From positions 3,348,001 through 3,412,000 of the forward strand of contig OZ244981.1 in NCBI GenBank assembly GCA_965223085.1: a stretch of DNA of 64,000 nt. Reading direction: 5' to 3'. The stretch is from CBDCVO01 sp965223085 (lineage in GTDB: Bacteria > Pseudomonadota > Gammaproteobacteria > Ga0077536). Shown here one piece after another: positions 8,357 through 16,980 of the stretch; the first letter of the stretch is position 1, and each line of letters begins with the position of its first letter. The notes under the pieces were generated by a model, which was not told the origin of the DNA, searched no databases, and saw nothing but the letters and a program-made list of their open reading frames with translations. The translations under genes were made by a program, and so were the position numbers.

Positions 8357-9724
8357 ATGGAAACCAGGAATGACACCGTGAATCGCAGCGGCACAAATAG
8401 CACGACCAGCGCCGGTGGCGCCGCGGCGGTCACGACCGACAAGTTGGAAAAACTCGGCAAGTACGAAATTCGGCAGGAAATCGGCCGCGGCAGCATGGGC
8501 GTGGTTTACGAGGCTTATGACCCCTATATCGATCGGGCCGTGGCCGTTAAAGTGGCAATGACCACCGGTGTGCGCGACAGCAGTTCCAAGGCGCGGTTTC
8601 GCAAAATGTTCTTCAACGAAGCGCATACCGCTGGAATGCTCCATCACCCCAATATTCTCGAAGTATTTGATGCCGGCATCGAGGATGATAATTGCTACAT
8701 CGTCATGGAGCTGGTCGCCGGCAGCGACACGCTAAAGCGCTACTGTAGTCATAAGCAGCTACTACCAATGGCGGACGTGGCCGGTATCATTTTTCATTGT
8801 GCCAAAGCCCTCGACTATGCCCACCGCCAAGGCGTGATTCACCGGGACATCAAGCCGACGAACATTCTGTTGACCCAAGACGGGGAGGTGAAAATCGCTG
8901 ATTTCAGCATTGCCCATATCAACAGCGCCGATTTTTCCCAGACCATGCCCATGGGTTTTGTCGGTTCGCCCCGTTACATGTCGCCGGAACAAATCCAAGA
9001 AGACATCGTGACGCACAAAACGGATTTGTTTTCGCTGGGATTGGTCGCCTATGAGTTACTGACCGGGCGCCACCCTTTTGGTGGGCGCACGTTTTCATCG
9101 CTTGTCTATCGCGTGATCAACGAACCGCCGACGCCCATGAACCAGTTCCGCTCCGATATAGCACCGGCAATGGAAAAAATTGTGCGACGGGCCCTCGAAA
9201 AGCTGCCGGAAAAGCGTTATCCAATGGGTGTAGACTTGGCGTCGGAATTGAGCAGTGCGTTTTCTCACCTCGAACAGCCGCACGCGGAAATTTCCGGTCA
9301 GAAGAAGTTCAATGCCGTGCAACCACTGGCATTTTTTAGCGGGTTTAACGACACCGAAATCTGGGAGGTCGTGCGTGCCGGGGTATGGGAGGAACTCGAC
9401 GTGGACGACGTCATTATTCGCGAAAATGACGTCGATGATGCGTTTTATATTTTGGTCTCCGGAGCGGTGACGGTCACGAAACACGGCGTTACGATCCAAC
9501 AGCTTGGCGAAGGCCAGTGTTTCGGTGAAATGGGGTATTTAAGCAAAACCCGTCGCTCGGCCACGGTCACCGCCGACGGGCCGGTTTCGCTAATGCGGAT
9601 CAATGCGACTTTGCTAGAGCAGGCATCGACAGATTGCCAGCTGAAGTTCTATAAAACATTCACCCGCCTGCTGGTATCGAGACTCGCGACAACGACGGAT
9701 AAATTTTCCCGCGTCGAAATTTAA
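8357..9724 (+). CDS. Ser/Thr protein kinase with C-terminal cyclic-nucleotide-binding domain (paralogue 1)
   Basis: A 455-aa cytoplasmic Hanks-type kinase. Glycine loop G43-R-G45-SM-G48, ATP-anchoring K65, E88, catalytic loop H162-R-D164-IKPTN169, and the metal-binding motif D182-F-S184 where nearly all kinases have DFG. The APE-equivalent reads SPEQ at 209-212. After a linker, residues about 330-445 form a cNMP-binding domain with the phosphate-binding cassette FGEMGYLSKTRRSATV (389-404), including the Arg that contacts the cyclic phosphate. A nucleotide such as cAMP may therefore control kinase activity. No membrane segment is present. The ATG at 8357 is the best start; the upstream codons are the antisense of the SCO gene. 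Two paralogues lie at 11459 and 22585. Confidence 0.93.
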   Translation: METRNDTVNRSGTNSTTSAGGAAAVTTDKLEKLGKYEIRQEIGRGSMGVVYEAYDPYIDRAVAVKVAMTTGVRDSSSKARFRKMFFNEAHTAGMLHHPNILEVFDAGIEDDNCYIVMELVAGSDTLKRYCSHKQLLPMADVAGIIFHCAKALDYAHRQGVIHRDIKPTNILLTQDGEVKIADFSIAHINSADFSQTMPMGFVGSPRYMSPEQIQEDIVTHKTDLFSLGLVAYELLTGRHPFGGRTFSSLVYRVINEPPTPMNQFRSDIAPAMEKIVRRALEKLPEKRYPMGVDLASELSSAFSHLEQPHAEISGQKKFNAVQPLAFFSGFNDTEIWEVVRAGVWEELDVDDVIIRENDVDDAFYILVSGAVTVTKHGVTIQQLGEGQCFGEMGYLSKTRRSATVTADGPVSLMRINATLLEQASTDCQLKFYKTFTRLLVSRLATTTDKFSRVEI

Positions 9725-11367
9725 TTAGCGCCAGGCGCCTGTTGTGCTAAGTAGCGTGCGATCGCTTGAGTTGTCGAGGGGTCGTGGTCACCCGGCGCGC
9801 CCGCTTCGATGTCGTCGAGAATGTTACCGGCGAGCTGCTTGCCAAGTTCGACGCCCCACTGATCAAACGAGTTAATGCGCCATATGACCCCGGTGACGAA
9901 CGTCTTGTGCTCGTAGGCCGCAAGCAGCGCCCCAAAAGACCGGGCATCGAGCGCTGTCATGGTAATCAAATTGCTAGGCCGATTGCCCGGCTGCTCACGA
10001 TGTCGCGCTAAGTTATGTGCCGCGTCGTCGGTGAGCACGGCATTCGCCGCTGGCTCGTGAGCACGACCGCACATCAGCGCTTCCGCTTGGGCAATGCAAT
10101 TAGCAACCAGCATATCGTGATGTTCGCGGGGGGCGCGCGCATGCGTTAACGGTAGTATAAAATCTACCGGAATGCGCCGCGTGCCTTGATGCAGGAGCTG
10201 GAAAAATGCGTGCTGGGCATCCGTACCCAGCCCGCCCCAGATGACTGGCGCAGTGTGGATATCAAGCTCGCGGCCATCGAGGTCGACGCGCTTCCCATTG
10301 CTCTCCATTTCTAGTTGCTGCAGGTAAGCGGGCAGATGGTTCAGGCGATCGTCGTACGGCACGATCGCCTGGGATTGAGCGCCAAGAAAGTTCGTGTTCC
10401 ATACCGATAGCAGACCGAGCAAAGTCGGCAAATTTTGCAGCGGTAGTGCGGAACAAAAGTGTTCGTCCATGGCGCGGGCACCGGCCAGCAATTCTCGGAA
10501 ACCGTGCATACCGAGCGCGCAAGCGAGCGGCAGGCCGATAGTCGACCAGAGCGAGTAACGGCCCCCGACCCAATCCCACATCGGTAAGATATTCTCCGGC
10601 GCGATCCCAAATGCTTGCGCTTGCTGTGGGCGGGCCGTGATGGCGATGAAATGTTTGGCGATGGCCTCCTCGGTGCCGGCCCCTGCGCGCAACCAGGCGC
10701 GCGCACTTCTCGCGTTCAACAGGGTTTCGGAGGTGGTGAAGGATTTTGAAGCGACGATGAACAAAGTCTTCCCGGGGTCGAGCGGGCGCAAGACGCGCTC
10801 GAGCGCGCCCCCATCGACGTTGGAGACGAAATGAATGCGCAAGCTGCCGGAGTGCTCATAGCGCAGTGCCTCGCACGCCAACTGTGGGCCGAGATGCGAA
10901 CCGCCGATCCCGATGTTGACGACATCGCTAATTGGATCACCCCCAAAGCCGCGCCAGCGCTGCGTTTCGAGCGCGTCTACGCAGGTGGCCATGGCGTGCA
11001 ACCCACGCTCGACCTCGGCGCGAATCGACGTGCCGTGCAGCGCGAGGGCGGGCGCCGTACTGCCCCGTAGGGCAGTGTGCAGAACGGCGCGCTCCTCCGT
11101 CACGTTGATCGTCTCACCCGCGAACATCGCCGCGGTGCGTGCAGCCAGGCGTAAGTGTTCAGTTAGTTGAACTAACTTGCTGAGCGCATTTTCGCCCAGC
11201 AAATTCTTGGAGAAGTCGAGGTGCAGATCACAGGCCGTGACGCTCATGCGTTGGGCACGCTCAGGATCTGCGGCGAACAGCCGCTTAATGTCAGCGCGTG
11301 CGTACTGATCCCCTAGCGTTTCGAGTTGTGACCACAGAGCGTCTAGCGATGGGTTGTTGGTAAACAT
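9721..11367 (-). CDS. pgi: glucose-6-phosphate isomerase
   Basis: Phosphoglucose isomerase, 548 aa, the normal length for the bacterial enzyme, interconverting glucose-6-phosphate and fructose-6-phosphate in glycolysis and gluconeogenesis. Visible signatures include VVNIGIGGSHLGPQLACEAL, FVSNVDGGALERVLRPLDP, LFIVASKSFTTSETLLNA, the active-site MESNGKRVDLDG block, and the C-terminal SFDQWGVELGKQLA. The gene is convergent with the kinase upstream of it on the map, and their TAA stops overlap in the palindrome TTAA at 9721-9724. It starts at ATG 11367 and stands as a single transcription unit, divergent from the second kinase. Confidence 0.97.
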   Translation of the reverse strand: MFTNNPSLDALWSQLETLGDQYARADIKRLFAADPERAQRMSVTACDLHLDFSKNLLGENALSKLVQLTEHLRLAARTAAMFAGETINVTEERAVLHTALRGSTAPALALHGTSIRAEVERGLHAMATCVDALETQRWRGFGGDPISDVVNIGIGGSHLGPQLACEALRYEHSGSLRIHFVSNVDGGALERVLRPLDPGKTLFIVASKSFTTSETLLNARSARAWLRAGAGTEEAIAKHFIAITARPQQAQAFGIAPENILPMWDWVGGRYSLWSTIGLPLACALGMHGFRELLAGARAMDEHFCSALPLQNLPTLLGLLSVWNTNFLGAQSQAIVPYDDRLNHLPAYLQQLEMESNGKRVDLDGRELDIHTAPVIWGGLGTDAQHAFFQLLHQGTRRIPVDFILPLTHARAPREHHDMLVANCIAQAEALMCGRAHEPAANAVLTDDAAHNLARHREQPGNRPSNLITMTALDARSFGALLAAYEHKTFVTGVIWRINSFDQWGVELGKQLAGNILDDIEAGAPGDHDPSTTQAIARYLAQQAPGAN

Positions 11368-11458
11368 AGTGAAGTTAGCTTCGGCACAAACGCGGGTTGC
11401 GGCGCGATGTTATGGCGCGGTATCGATAGATCACGAATTTTAGCCCGATGGCGGCGGA

Positions 11459-12763
11459 ATGAAAAAAGATAGTTTAGCGCGGTTGGGCAAATACACCGTG
11501 CTCGATGAAATCAATAGCGGTGGCATGGGGACGGTGTATCTCGGCCATGATCCCTATGCCGATCGCCGTGTGGCGATAAAAGTCGCGCATTCCGAGCAGC
11601 TCGACGACGATCAAACCGGTGAGCGCTATCGACGCATGTTTTTCAACGAAGCGCATACTGCGGGGCGCTTGAGTCACCCAAATATCGTGGGCATTTATGA
11701 TGCGGGTATCGATGGCGAAACCTGTTACATCGTCATGGAATACGTCGAAGGAGGGCACACCCTAAAGGATTATTGTCGTCCCGATAAGCTGTTGCCGGTT
11801 ACCGAAGTGGTCGAAATGGCTTATAAGTGTTCTCGGGCGCTGGATTATGCCCATCGGCAGGGCGTTACGCACCGGGACATCAAACCAACCAATATATTGG
11901 TTACCGCAACGCGCGATATCAAAATCGGCGATTTCAGCATCGCGCAGTTGAAAAAGCTCGATACGACCGAAACCCTGCCGCTCGGCATGGTCGGATCGCC
12001 GCGCTACATGTCGCCGGAGCAACTCAGTGAGGATTACATAACTAATCAGTCCGATTTGTTTTCCCTCGGCGTGCTCATGTATGAACTGTTGACCGGGAAA
12101 CACCCCTTCGCAGCGGACACGTTCTCGCGGCTGGTGCAAAAAATCCTCTACGAAGAACCACCGCTGGTGGGCGAAGTTCGCAGCGAAATTGAGCAAAACT
12201 TAAGCGCAATTGTCGCGCGTGCCATGACCAAGGATCGTGGCGCCCGCTATCAGACCGGTTTAGAGCTCGCCGCAGATTTATCGCGCGCCTTTGGACAGCT
12301 GTTGCGAGCACCTCAGGCAAATATTGCAGAAGAAGAAAAATTCAATAAAATAAAAAACTTAGACTTTTTTGTCGGATTTCCGGAAAGTGAAGTCTGGGAA
12401 ATCGTGCGGGCGGGTAAGATTCAAGAGTACGCTGACTGCGAAGAAATTATTCTCGAAGGCGATCTCGATGATTCCTTCTTCATCATTGTGCACGGCGAAG
12501 TCACGGTGCGCAAAGGCGGCAAAGAACTGCGAACCTTGGCTGTCGGCGATTGCTTCGGCGAAATGGGTTATCTGGCTAAAACAACGCGCATCGCCACGAT
12601 CGTTGCTAACGGGCCAACCTCGCTATTGAAGTTGAATTCCTCAGTCGTCTCGCAGGTCTCATTGAACTGCCAAGTGCGATTCCTTAAAGTATTCCTACGG
12701 ACGCTTATTCATCGACTGTCTGTTACCACGGAACGAATTTCTCGGGAAGAAGTCACTACTTGA
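11459..12763 (+). CDS. Ser/Thr protein kinase with C-terminal cyclic-nucleotide-binding domain (paralogue 2)
   Basis: A 434-aa paralogue of the 8357 kinase with the same layout: kinase domain about 8-270, cNMP-binding domain about 300-420. Lys41 (VAIKVAH), HRDIKPTNILV and SPEQ are intact. The metal motif is again DFS (IKIGDFSIAQ), and the glycine loop reads NSGGMG, so its first Gly is Asn. The phosphate-binding cassette reads FGEMGYLAKTTRIATIV with the Arg kept. The stop TGA shares its last base with the ATG of the sugar dehydrogenase gene (TGATG at 12761-12765), implying translational coupling. The odd motifs suggest altered metal handling rather than loss of activity, since the catalytic Asp and Lys remain. 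Confidence 0.93.
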   Translation: MKKDSLARLGKYTVLDEINSGGMGTVYLGHDPYADRRVAIKVAHSEQLDDDQTGERYRRMFFNEAHTAGRLSHPNIVGIYDAGIDGETCYIVMEYVEGGHTLKDYCRPDKLLPVTEVVEMAYKCSRALDYAHRQGVTHRDIKPTNILVTATRDIKIGDFSIAQLKKLDTTETLPLGMVGSPRYMSPEQLSEDYITNQSDLFSLGVLMYELLTGKHPFAADTFSRLVQKILYEEPPLVGEVRSEIEQNLSAIVARAMTKDRGARYQTGLELAADLSRAFGQLLRAPQANIAEEEKFNKIKNLDFFVGFPESEVWEIVRAGKIQEYADCEEIILEGDLDDSFFIIVHGEVTVRKGGKELRTLAVGDCFGEMGYLAKTTRIATIVANGPTSLLKLNSSVVSQVSLNCQVRFLKVFLRTLIHRLSVTTERISREEVTT

Positions 12764-13884
12764 TGCAGATCTCAAGCGCGAAGACCTGGTTTATTGCCCT
12801 TTTGTGGGTTGTAAAACCGGCAGTCGCGCTCGATATTGACGCGCGTATCCGTCAACTCGAAGTGCCGCCGGGCTTTACTGTTTCTATCTTCAGCGCGGCG
12901 GTCCCGAACGCACGCCAGATTACGCGGAGTGATAGCGGCACGCTGTTTGTCGGTAGCCGTCGTGCCGGCACGGTTTACGCACTGCTAGATCACGACGACG
13001 ACTTCGTCGCCGATGAGGTTTACCGCATAGCGAACAAGTTGAATATGCCGTCGGGTGTCGCGTATCGCGACGGCGCGTTGTATGTTGCTGAGGTTGATCG
13101 CATTTTGCGTTTCGACGACATCGAACAACGGCTCGCGGATCCGCCGCCGCCAGTGGTGCTGAATGATGACTTTCCCAGTGACACTCACCACGGCTGGAAG
13201 TTCATCGCCTTTGGACCGGATGGTAAGCTTTATGTGCCTGTCGGCGCGCCATGCAATATTTGCGCGCCGAAGCTGCCCTACGGCAGCATTCAACGCCTCG
13301 ATATCGACGGTACGGACCTCACGACCTATGTGCAAGGCGTGCGTAACTCCGTCGGGTTTGCCTGGCATCCACGTACCGAGGAGCTGTGGTTTACCGATAA
13401 CGGCCGCGACTACCTGGGCGATGATGCGCCCCCATGCGAGTTGAATCGCGTTACAAAAACGGGCCAGCATTTCGGCTATCCGTATGTGCACGGTGATGCA
13501 ATTCTCGATCCGAAATACGGTAGGGGGCATAGCCTCGATGAGTTCGAGGCACCGGCGCGAGCTTTAGACGCGCATGTCGCGCCCCTGGGCATGATGTTCT
13601 ACACCGCTAGCCAGTTCCCCGAGCAGTATCACAACGCCATTTTCATTGCCGAGCACGGTTCTTGGAACCGTTCGCGCAAAAGCGGTTATCGCGTCACCAT
13701 GGTGCAGCTGGATGAGCGCAGTAATGCGCGCAGTTACGTCGAATTCGTTAGCGGTTGGAAACAAGGTGAAAGCGTCTGGGGGCGGCCTGTCGATTTAGAA
13801 CAGCTCCCGGACGGTTCGATTTTGATCTCCGATGACAAGGCGGGCGCAATTTACCGGGTCAGTTACAGTGCCGCGTCGCACTGA
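12763..13884 (+). CDS. PQQ-dependent sugar dehydrogenase / sorbosone dehydrogenase family beta-propeller protein
   Basis: A 373-aa secreted beta-propeller. The signal peptide ends around VKPAVA; the rest resembles soluble aldose and L-sorbosone dehydrogenases: PPGFTVSIFS, WKFIAFGPDGKLYVPVGAPCN, VQGVRNSVGFAWHP, TEELWFTDNGRD, LNRVTKTGQHFGYPY and IFIAEHGSWNRS are standard blade motifs. Members oxidise sugars with pyrroloquinoline quinone in the periplasm, but many relatives lack a proven substrate. It starts at ATG 12763 inside the stop of the upstream kinase gene, so it is co-expressed with the kinase, and is followed 33 bases later by the UPF0104-type gene. No PQQ synthesis genes are in the window. 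Confidence 0.85.
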   Translation: MQISSAKTWFIALLWVVKPAVALDIDARIRQLEVPPGFTVSIFSAAVPNARQITRSDSGTLFVGSRRAGTVYALLDHDDDFVADEVYRIANKLNMPSGVAYRDGALYVAEVDRILRFDDIEQRLADPPPPVVLNDDFPSDTHHGWKFIAFGPDGKLYVPVGAPCNICAPKLPYGSIQRLDIDGTDLTTYVQGVRNSVGFAWHPRTEELWFTDNGRDYLGDDAPPCELNRVTKTGQHFGYPYVHGDAILDPKYGRGHSLDEFEAPARALDAHVAPLGMMFYTASQFPEQYHNAIFIAEHGSWNRSRKSGYRVTMVQLDERSNARSYVEFVSGWKQGESVWGRPVDLEQLPDGSILISDDKAGAIYRVSYSAASH

Positions 13885-13917
13885 TGTCCGTACCTGCAAT
13901 GTCGAGGCGCAAGAATC

Positions 13918-14844
13918 ATGTTTGAGCAGCCCGGTGGGATTGTACGGCGCTATGCGTTGCCAGCCGCCAAATCAGGCGCTGTGTTGGTCGGCATCGTCTG
14001 GCTCACGGCATGGTCGTGGCGCGAAGCGGGCGCCTATTTGCTGGAAGGCGCCGCGCTTTGGGTTGTTGGCGGCGTGCTGCTCAGTCAATTGTCGCTGTTC
14101 TTATTCGCGCTGCGGCTACGTAGCTCTTTGGCGGCCTTGCGCATGAGGTGTCGTTCAGTTGATGTTTTCAAGGTTCATAGCTTGGCGATGTTCTACCATT
14201 TTTTTGTACCGTTCTCGCTCGGTGCCGACTTGACCAAATTTTTCAAGCTGCAGGGTTTGCTGCGCGAGCGGCGTGCGCGCGATATCGCCGCTGCCATTGC
14301 GCTGGATCACATCGTCGGTTTGTTAGCGTTGATGCTGCTCGCAGCGCTGCTGTCGGCTTTCATGCCATCGTTTGTGTTAGCAGAACAGCTTCGGCCCGTC
14401 GCAGTTGGCCTGTTGGGTTGCGCCGCGATCGCGATCGGGCTGCTACTGTGGAGAATGTGGCGAGCAGTAAACGACGAAGGCCTGGTCACACCCCATCACC
14501 GAGGCCACGTTCGCGTGGTGCAGGCGGCGGCTTTATCATTTGCCATGCACTTGTTGTTGGCTTTGGCAGTTTACGTCGCTGCAATCGCGCTCGGCGTCGG
14601 TGCCAGCTATTCGCAGATTACATTGGTGTTGACTTTATCGTTTGTCTTTCAAAGTATACCGGCGAGCTTGGTCGGCTTGGGTGCGGCCGATGTGGCTGCC
14701 ACCGGCTTATATGTGCTGACGGGTCTGAGCTTGGCCGATGCTTTGTTGCTCGTCTCCGCGCTCTATGCCTATCGGGTTATCGCGGCCCTTATCGGCGGCG
14801 CATGGGAAATCACGGCGTCGATCGAAGATGCAAAACTCGCTTAG
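13918..14844 (+). CDS. lysylphosphatidylglycerol synthase transmembrane-like (UPF0104/AglD) protein
   Basis: A 308-aa integral membrane protein with about 7-8 hydrophobic helices. It carries the family features: FKVHSLAMFYHFFVPFSLGADLTKFFKL (about 80-110) and LDHIVGLLALMLL (about 127-139), then SIPASLVGLGAADVAATGLYVLTG near 240-265. This matches the flippase-like membrane domain of MprF and the stand-alone UPF0104/AglD family, usually linked to glycolipid or lipid-linked sugar handling; no catalytic aminoacyl-transferase domain is present. Third gene of the kinase 2 unit. Its stop lies next to the end of the convergent acyltransferase gene. Confidence 0.8.
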   Translation: MFEQPGGIVRRYALPAAKSGAVLVGIVWLTAWSWREAGAYLLEGAALWVVGGVLLSQLSLFLFALRLRSSLAALRMRCRSVDVFKVHSLAMFYHFFVPFSLGADLTKFFKLQGLLRERRARDIAAAIALDHIVGLLALMLLAALLSAFMPSFVLAEQLRPVAVGLLGCAAIAIGLLLWRMWRAVNDEGLVTPHHRGHVRVVQAAALSFAMHLLLALAVYVAAIALGVGASYSQITLVLTLSFVFQSIPASLVGLGAADVAATGLYVLTGLSLADALLLVSALYAYRVIAALIGGAWEITASIEDAKLA

Positions 14845-14845
14845 T

Positions 14846-16069
14846 TTACTTGCCCGGCAACGCTTTTTTTGGTGTGAGCGGTGGATGGTGCGATATCGTT
14901 GCCCACCAAGCCAAAAGACGATTGAGCACGGGATTGCGCCACTTAACGTAAGTAAATAACGGCACGATATCGGCGCCGACGCTGCGTTTTGCATCATAAG
15001 ATCCACGGCCGAGGTCGATGCGTTCGCAATTGCGTGCGATCGCGATGCGAATCAACTCATCGATAAGCTGAAACCATTCGACATTTGGTGCGCCCGGTTC
15101 GCGCCCGAAGAACGTTGCGATCGCATGCGAGGTGTCGAATACAACCATGCCGTGGGCCACGGCACGTCGGTCTTTTTCCACGACCAGCAACAAACTGTGC
15201 TCGGGAAGGTGTTCATTCACGGCATCGTAGTAAGCGGACGTCAATATTTCACGCTTAAAGCCTTGAGTCGTCGATTGTACATGGCGTACTTGACGCGCCC
15301 ACCGGTGGGCGCCATCTCCGCAATGCTGGATTAGGCGGGTGCGTTGGCCAGCGCTCGAGGCACGTTGCAAACGGCGTTTAATGTCCTTGCGATAACGCGA
15401 ACGAAGATGCGCTAAGTAGGCGTCATAGCTAGGCCAGCGCACGCAAATGCGTGCTTCGGGTATGCTCGGCAACAATTGATATGCAGCGCCCTTGAGGCCG
15501 TCGAACAAAGGTCGATCGGCACCGTCAAAATCCCGAAAGACGATAATCGGACTACCCTGCGTCGTCGCGATGTGTTCGGCGTGAGTCGCAAACACAGGCA
15601 GGAGTTTTTGTAGTTCCGAATCGGTACGCCAACTGAGTGCGTGACCGGCAACTAAAGGCGCGCCACATTCGGTGAGTTTGATATACAGCAGGCGCGGCCG
15701 CAATTTGCGTATCCTTAGTGTCAAGGCGCGCAAAAAATTCGGCAGCAGTTGCGCCAGATCCGTAGTCACGATATAGAGGCAAGTTTGCGCGACGTGTTCA
15801 CCGCTCACGGGATCGCGCACGACGATGTAAAAATACTCACACGACTCAGCGGTCGCGGCCTCCATTGCGGATAAGTAGGCGTGGCCGCGAATGACCGCGT
15901 GGGCGCCGCAAAGTGCATCCCAAGCCGGGGCTGAAATGTCGCGTATCGATCGATACGTCGTGGTTTGCAAACCGTCGCTAGCTGTTGCTCTGATGGTGGC
16001 CTGCTGGTTGCGTCGGAACCACGAGGCGGCGCGGCTGCGCACATAAACTCTTAGCGTTTCAGCGTTCAA
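14846..16069 (-). CDS. FemAB/GNAT-type acyltransferase
   Basis: A 407-aa cytoplasmic protein of the FemAB-like or peptidoglycan-biosynthesis GNAT superfamily. The C-terminal half shows the typical pattern: YDAYLAHLRSRYRKDIKRRLQRA (about 215-237), then a GNAT fold with VAHGMVVFDTSHAIATFFGREP and IDLGRGSYDAKRSVGADIVP. Related proteins move acyl or aminoacyl groups during cell-envelope or exopolysaccharide assembly; the substrate here is unknown. The only available start at the conserved N-terminus is TTG 16069. It lies directly downstream of the tRNA-Arg gene on the same strand and converges with the UPF0104-type gene. Confidence 0.7.
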   Translation of the reverse strand: MNAETLRVYVRSRAASWFRRNQQATIRATASDGLQTTTYRSIRDISAPAWDALCGAHAVIRGHAYLSAMEAATAESCEYFYIVVRDPVSGEHVAQTCLYIVTTDLAQLLPNFLRALTLRIRKLRPRLLYIKLTECGAPLVAGHALSWRTDSELQKLLPVFATHAEHIATTQGSPIIVFRDFDGADRPLFDGLKGAAYQLLPSIPEARICVRWPSYDAYLAHLRSRYRKDIKRRLQRASSAGQRTRLIQHCGDGAHRWARQVRHVQSTTQGFKREILTSAYYDAVNEHLPEHSLLLVVEKDRRAVAHGMVVFDTSHAIATFFGREPGAPNVEWFQLIDELIRIAIARNCERIDLGRGSYDAKRSVGADIVPLFTYVKWRNPVLNRLLAWWATISHHPPLTPKKALPGK

Positions 16070-16137
16070 TGCATTGGTGGCGCGGCTGTCGATACAGCTC
16101 CAAGTCGCCGCTTCAATCTCGTTTTCCCGATATCCAG

Positions 16138-16214
16138 TGGCGCCCTGAACAGGATTCGAACCTGTGACCTATCGCTTAGGAGGCGATTGCTCTATCCAGC
16201 TGAGCTACCAGGGC
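16138..16214 (-). tRNA. tRNA-Arg (anticodon CCU)
   Basis: A 77-base cloverleaf on the minus strand. Acceptor stem GCCCTGG pairs with TCAGGGC (one G-T pair), discriminator G, and an encoded CCA at 16138-16140. The D arm is GCTCAGCTGGATAGAGC, the anticodon stem ATCGC/GCGAT encloses loop CTCCTAA with anticodon CCT, and the T arm is ACAGGTTCGAATCCTGT. It reads the rare Arg codon AGG. tRNA genes often serve as integration sites, but no integrase or direct repeat is seen beside it. Confidence 0.97.
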
Positions 16215-16360
16215 GAGACGTAGCAGTGTAACAAAGGCGCGGGATGATTATTCTCAACTGTTTGCGGTGCCCCGACGGAGATCGATGACCTGGCCAACAA
16301 GTGATTGAATAAATGCGAAAAAACGTCGTACCGAAAATCGAAACAGGCTAAGCTTTGACG

Positions 16361-16861
16361 ATGAATTCGAAAAAACCCGCGGCCGAGGTGAGCTATCGTT
16401 TAGCGAAACCAGGTGACGCCGAGATCCTGGCGCGCATGTCGCGACGCCTCATCGAGAATGGCCTGCCCTGGTGGGCATGGACGCCGGCGCGCGTCCGCGC
16501 CGCAATTAGAGGCGCCGATACGGTGGCGCTCATCGCCAGCGATGCAAAAGTAGTGTTGGGCTTTGCCTTGATGCAGTTTGGCGAGACAAGCGCGCATCTC
16601 AGTCTGCTCGCGGTTGAGCCGCGCGCGCAGCGCCGCGGCATTGGCCGCGCTTTGCTTGCCTGGTTAACGGAGTCTTGTCTCGTCGCCGGCATCGAAAGGA
16701 TTACCCTCGAAGTGCGGGAAAACAACCGTGACGCGCGCCAGTTCTACACGCGATTGGGTTTCTCTGAGCGAGGCTTGCGGCGACATTACTATTGCGGCAT
16801 CGAAACAGCCGTGCGTTTGGACAAAGTGATCGCGTTGTCGGTACCGCGCCCTACTTCATGA
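16361..16861 (+). CDS. GNAT family N-acetyltransferase, RimI-like
   Basis: A 166-aa acetyltransferase that would transfer an acetyl group from acetyl-CoA to an amine. Motif A is clear: LLAVEPRAQRRGIGRALLAW (about residues 86-105), with the CoA-pyrophosphate loop RRGIGRAL. Motif B follows as LEVRENNRDARQFYTRLGFSERGLRRHYY, typical of RimI-type enzymes that modify protein N-termini, though small-molecule substrates are equally possible. ATG 16361 is preferred over the TTG two codons earlier. The gene is divergent from the tRNA and stands alone. Confidence 0.85.
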   Translation: MNSKKPAAEVSYRLAKPGDAEILARMSRRLIENGLPWWAWTPARVRAAIRGADTVALIASDAKVVLGFALMQFGETSAHLSLLAVEPRAQRRGIGRALLAWLTESCLVAGIERITLEVRENNRDARQFYTRLGFSERGLRRHYYCGIETAVRLDKVIALSVPRPTS

Positions 16862-16980
16862 GCTTGCGCTGCGGTCATGCGTGCCCTGCAGGTGCAATTT
16901 GCGCCTCTCTAAAGCGGGCTTAGGGAGATAATGCCAGGCTTGCTCAGCGGCCCGGCGCGCGCATCGCTGGCCGGCTTGGT

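Noticed and set aside
12985..13530. Antisense frame of 181 codons opposite the sugar dehydrogenase
   Set aside because: A by-product of codon bias in the real gene; no motif.
16138..16214. tRNA-Arg as an integration site of a genomic island
   Set aside because: No integrase gene and no repeated tRNA 3' end was seen on either side.
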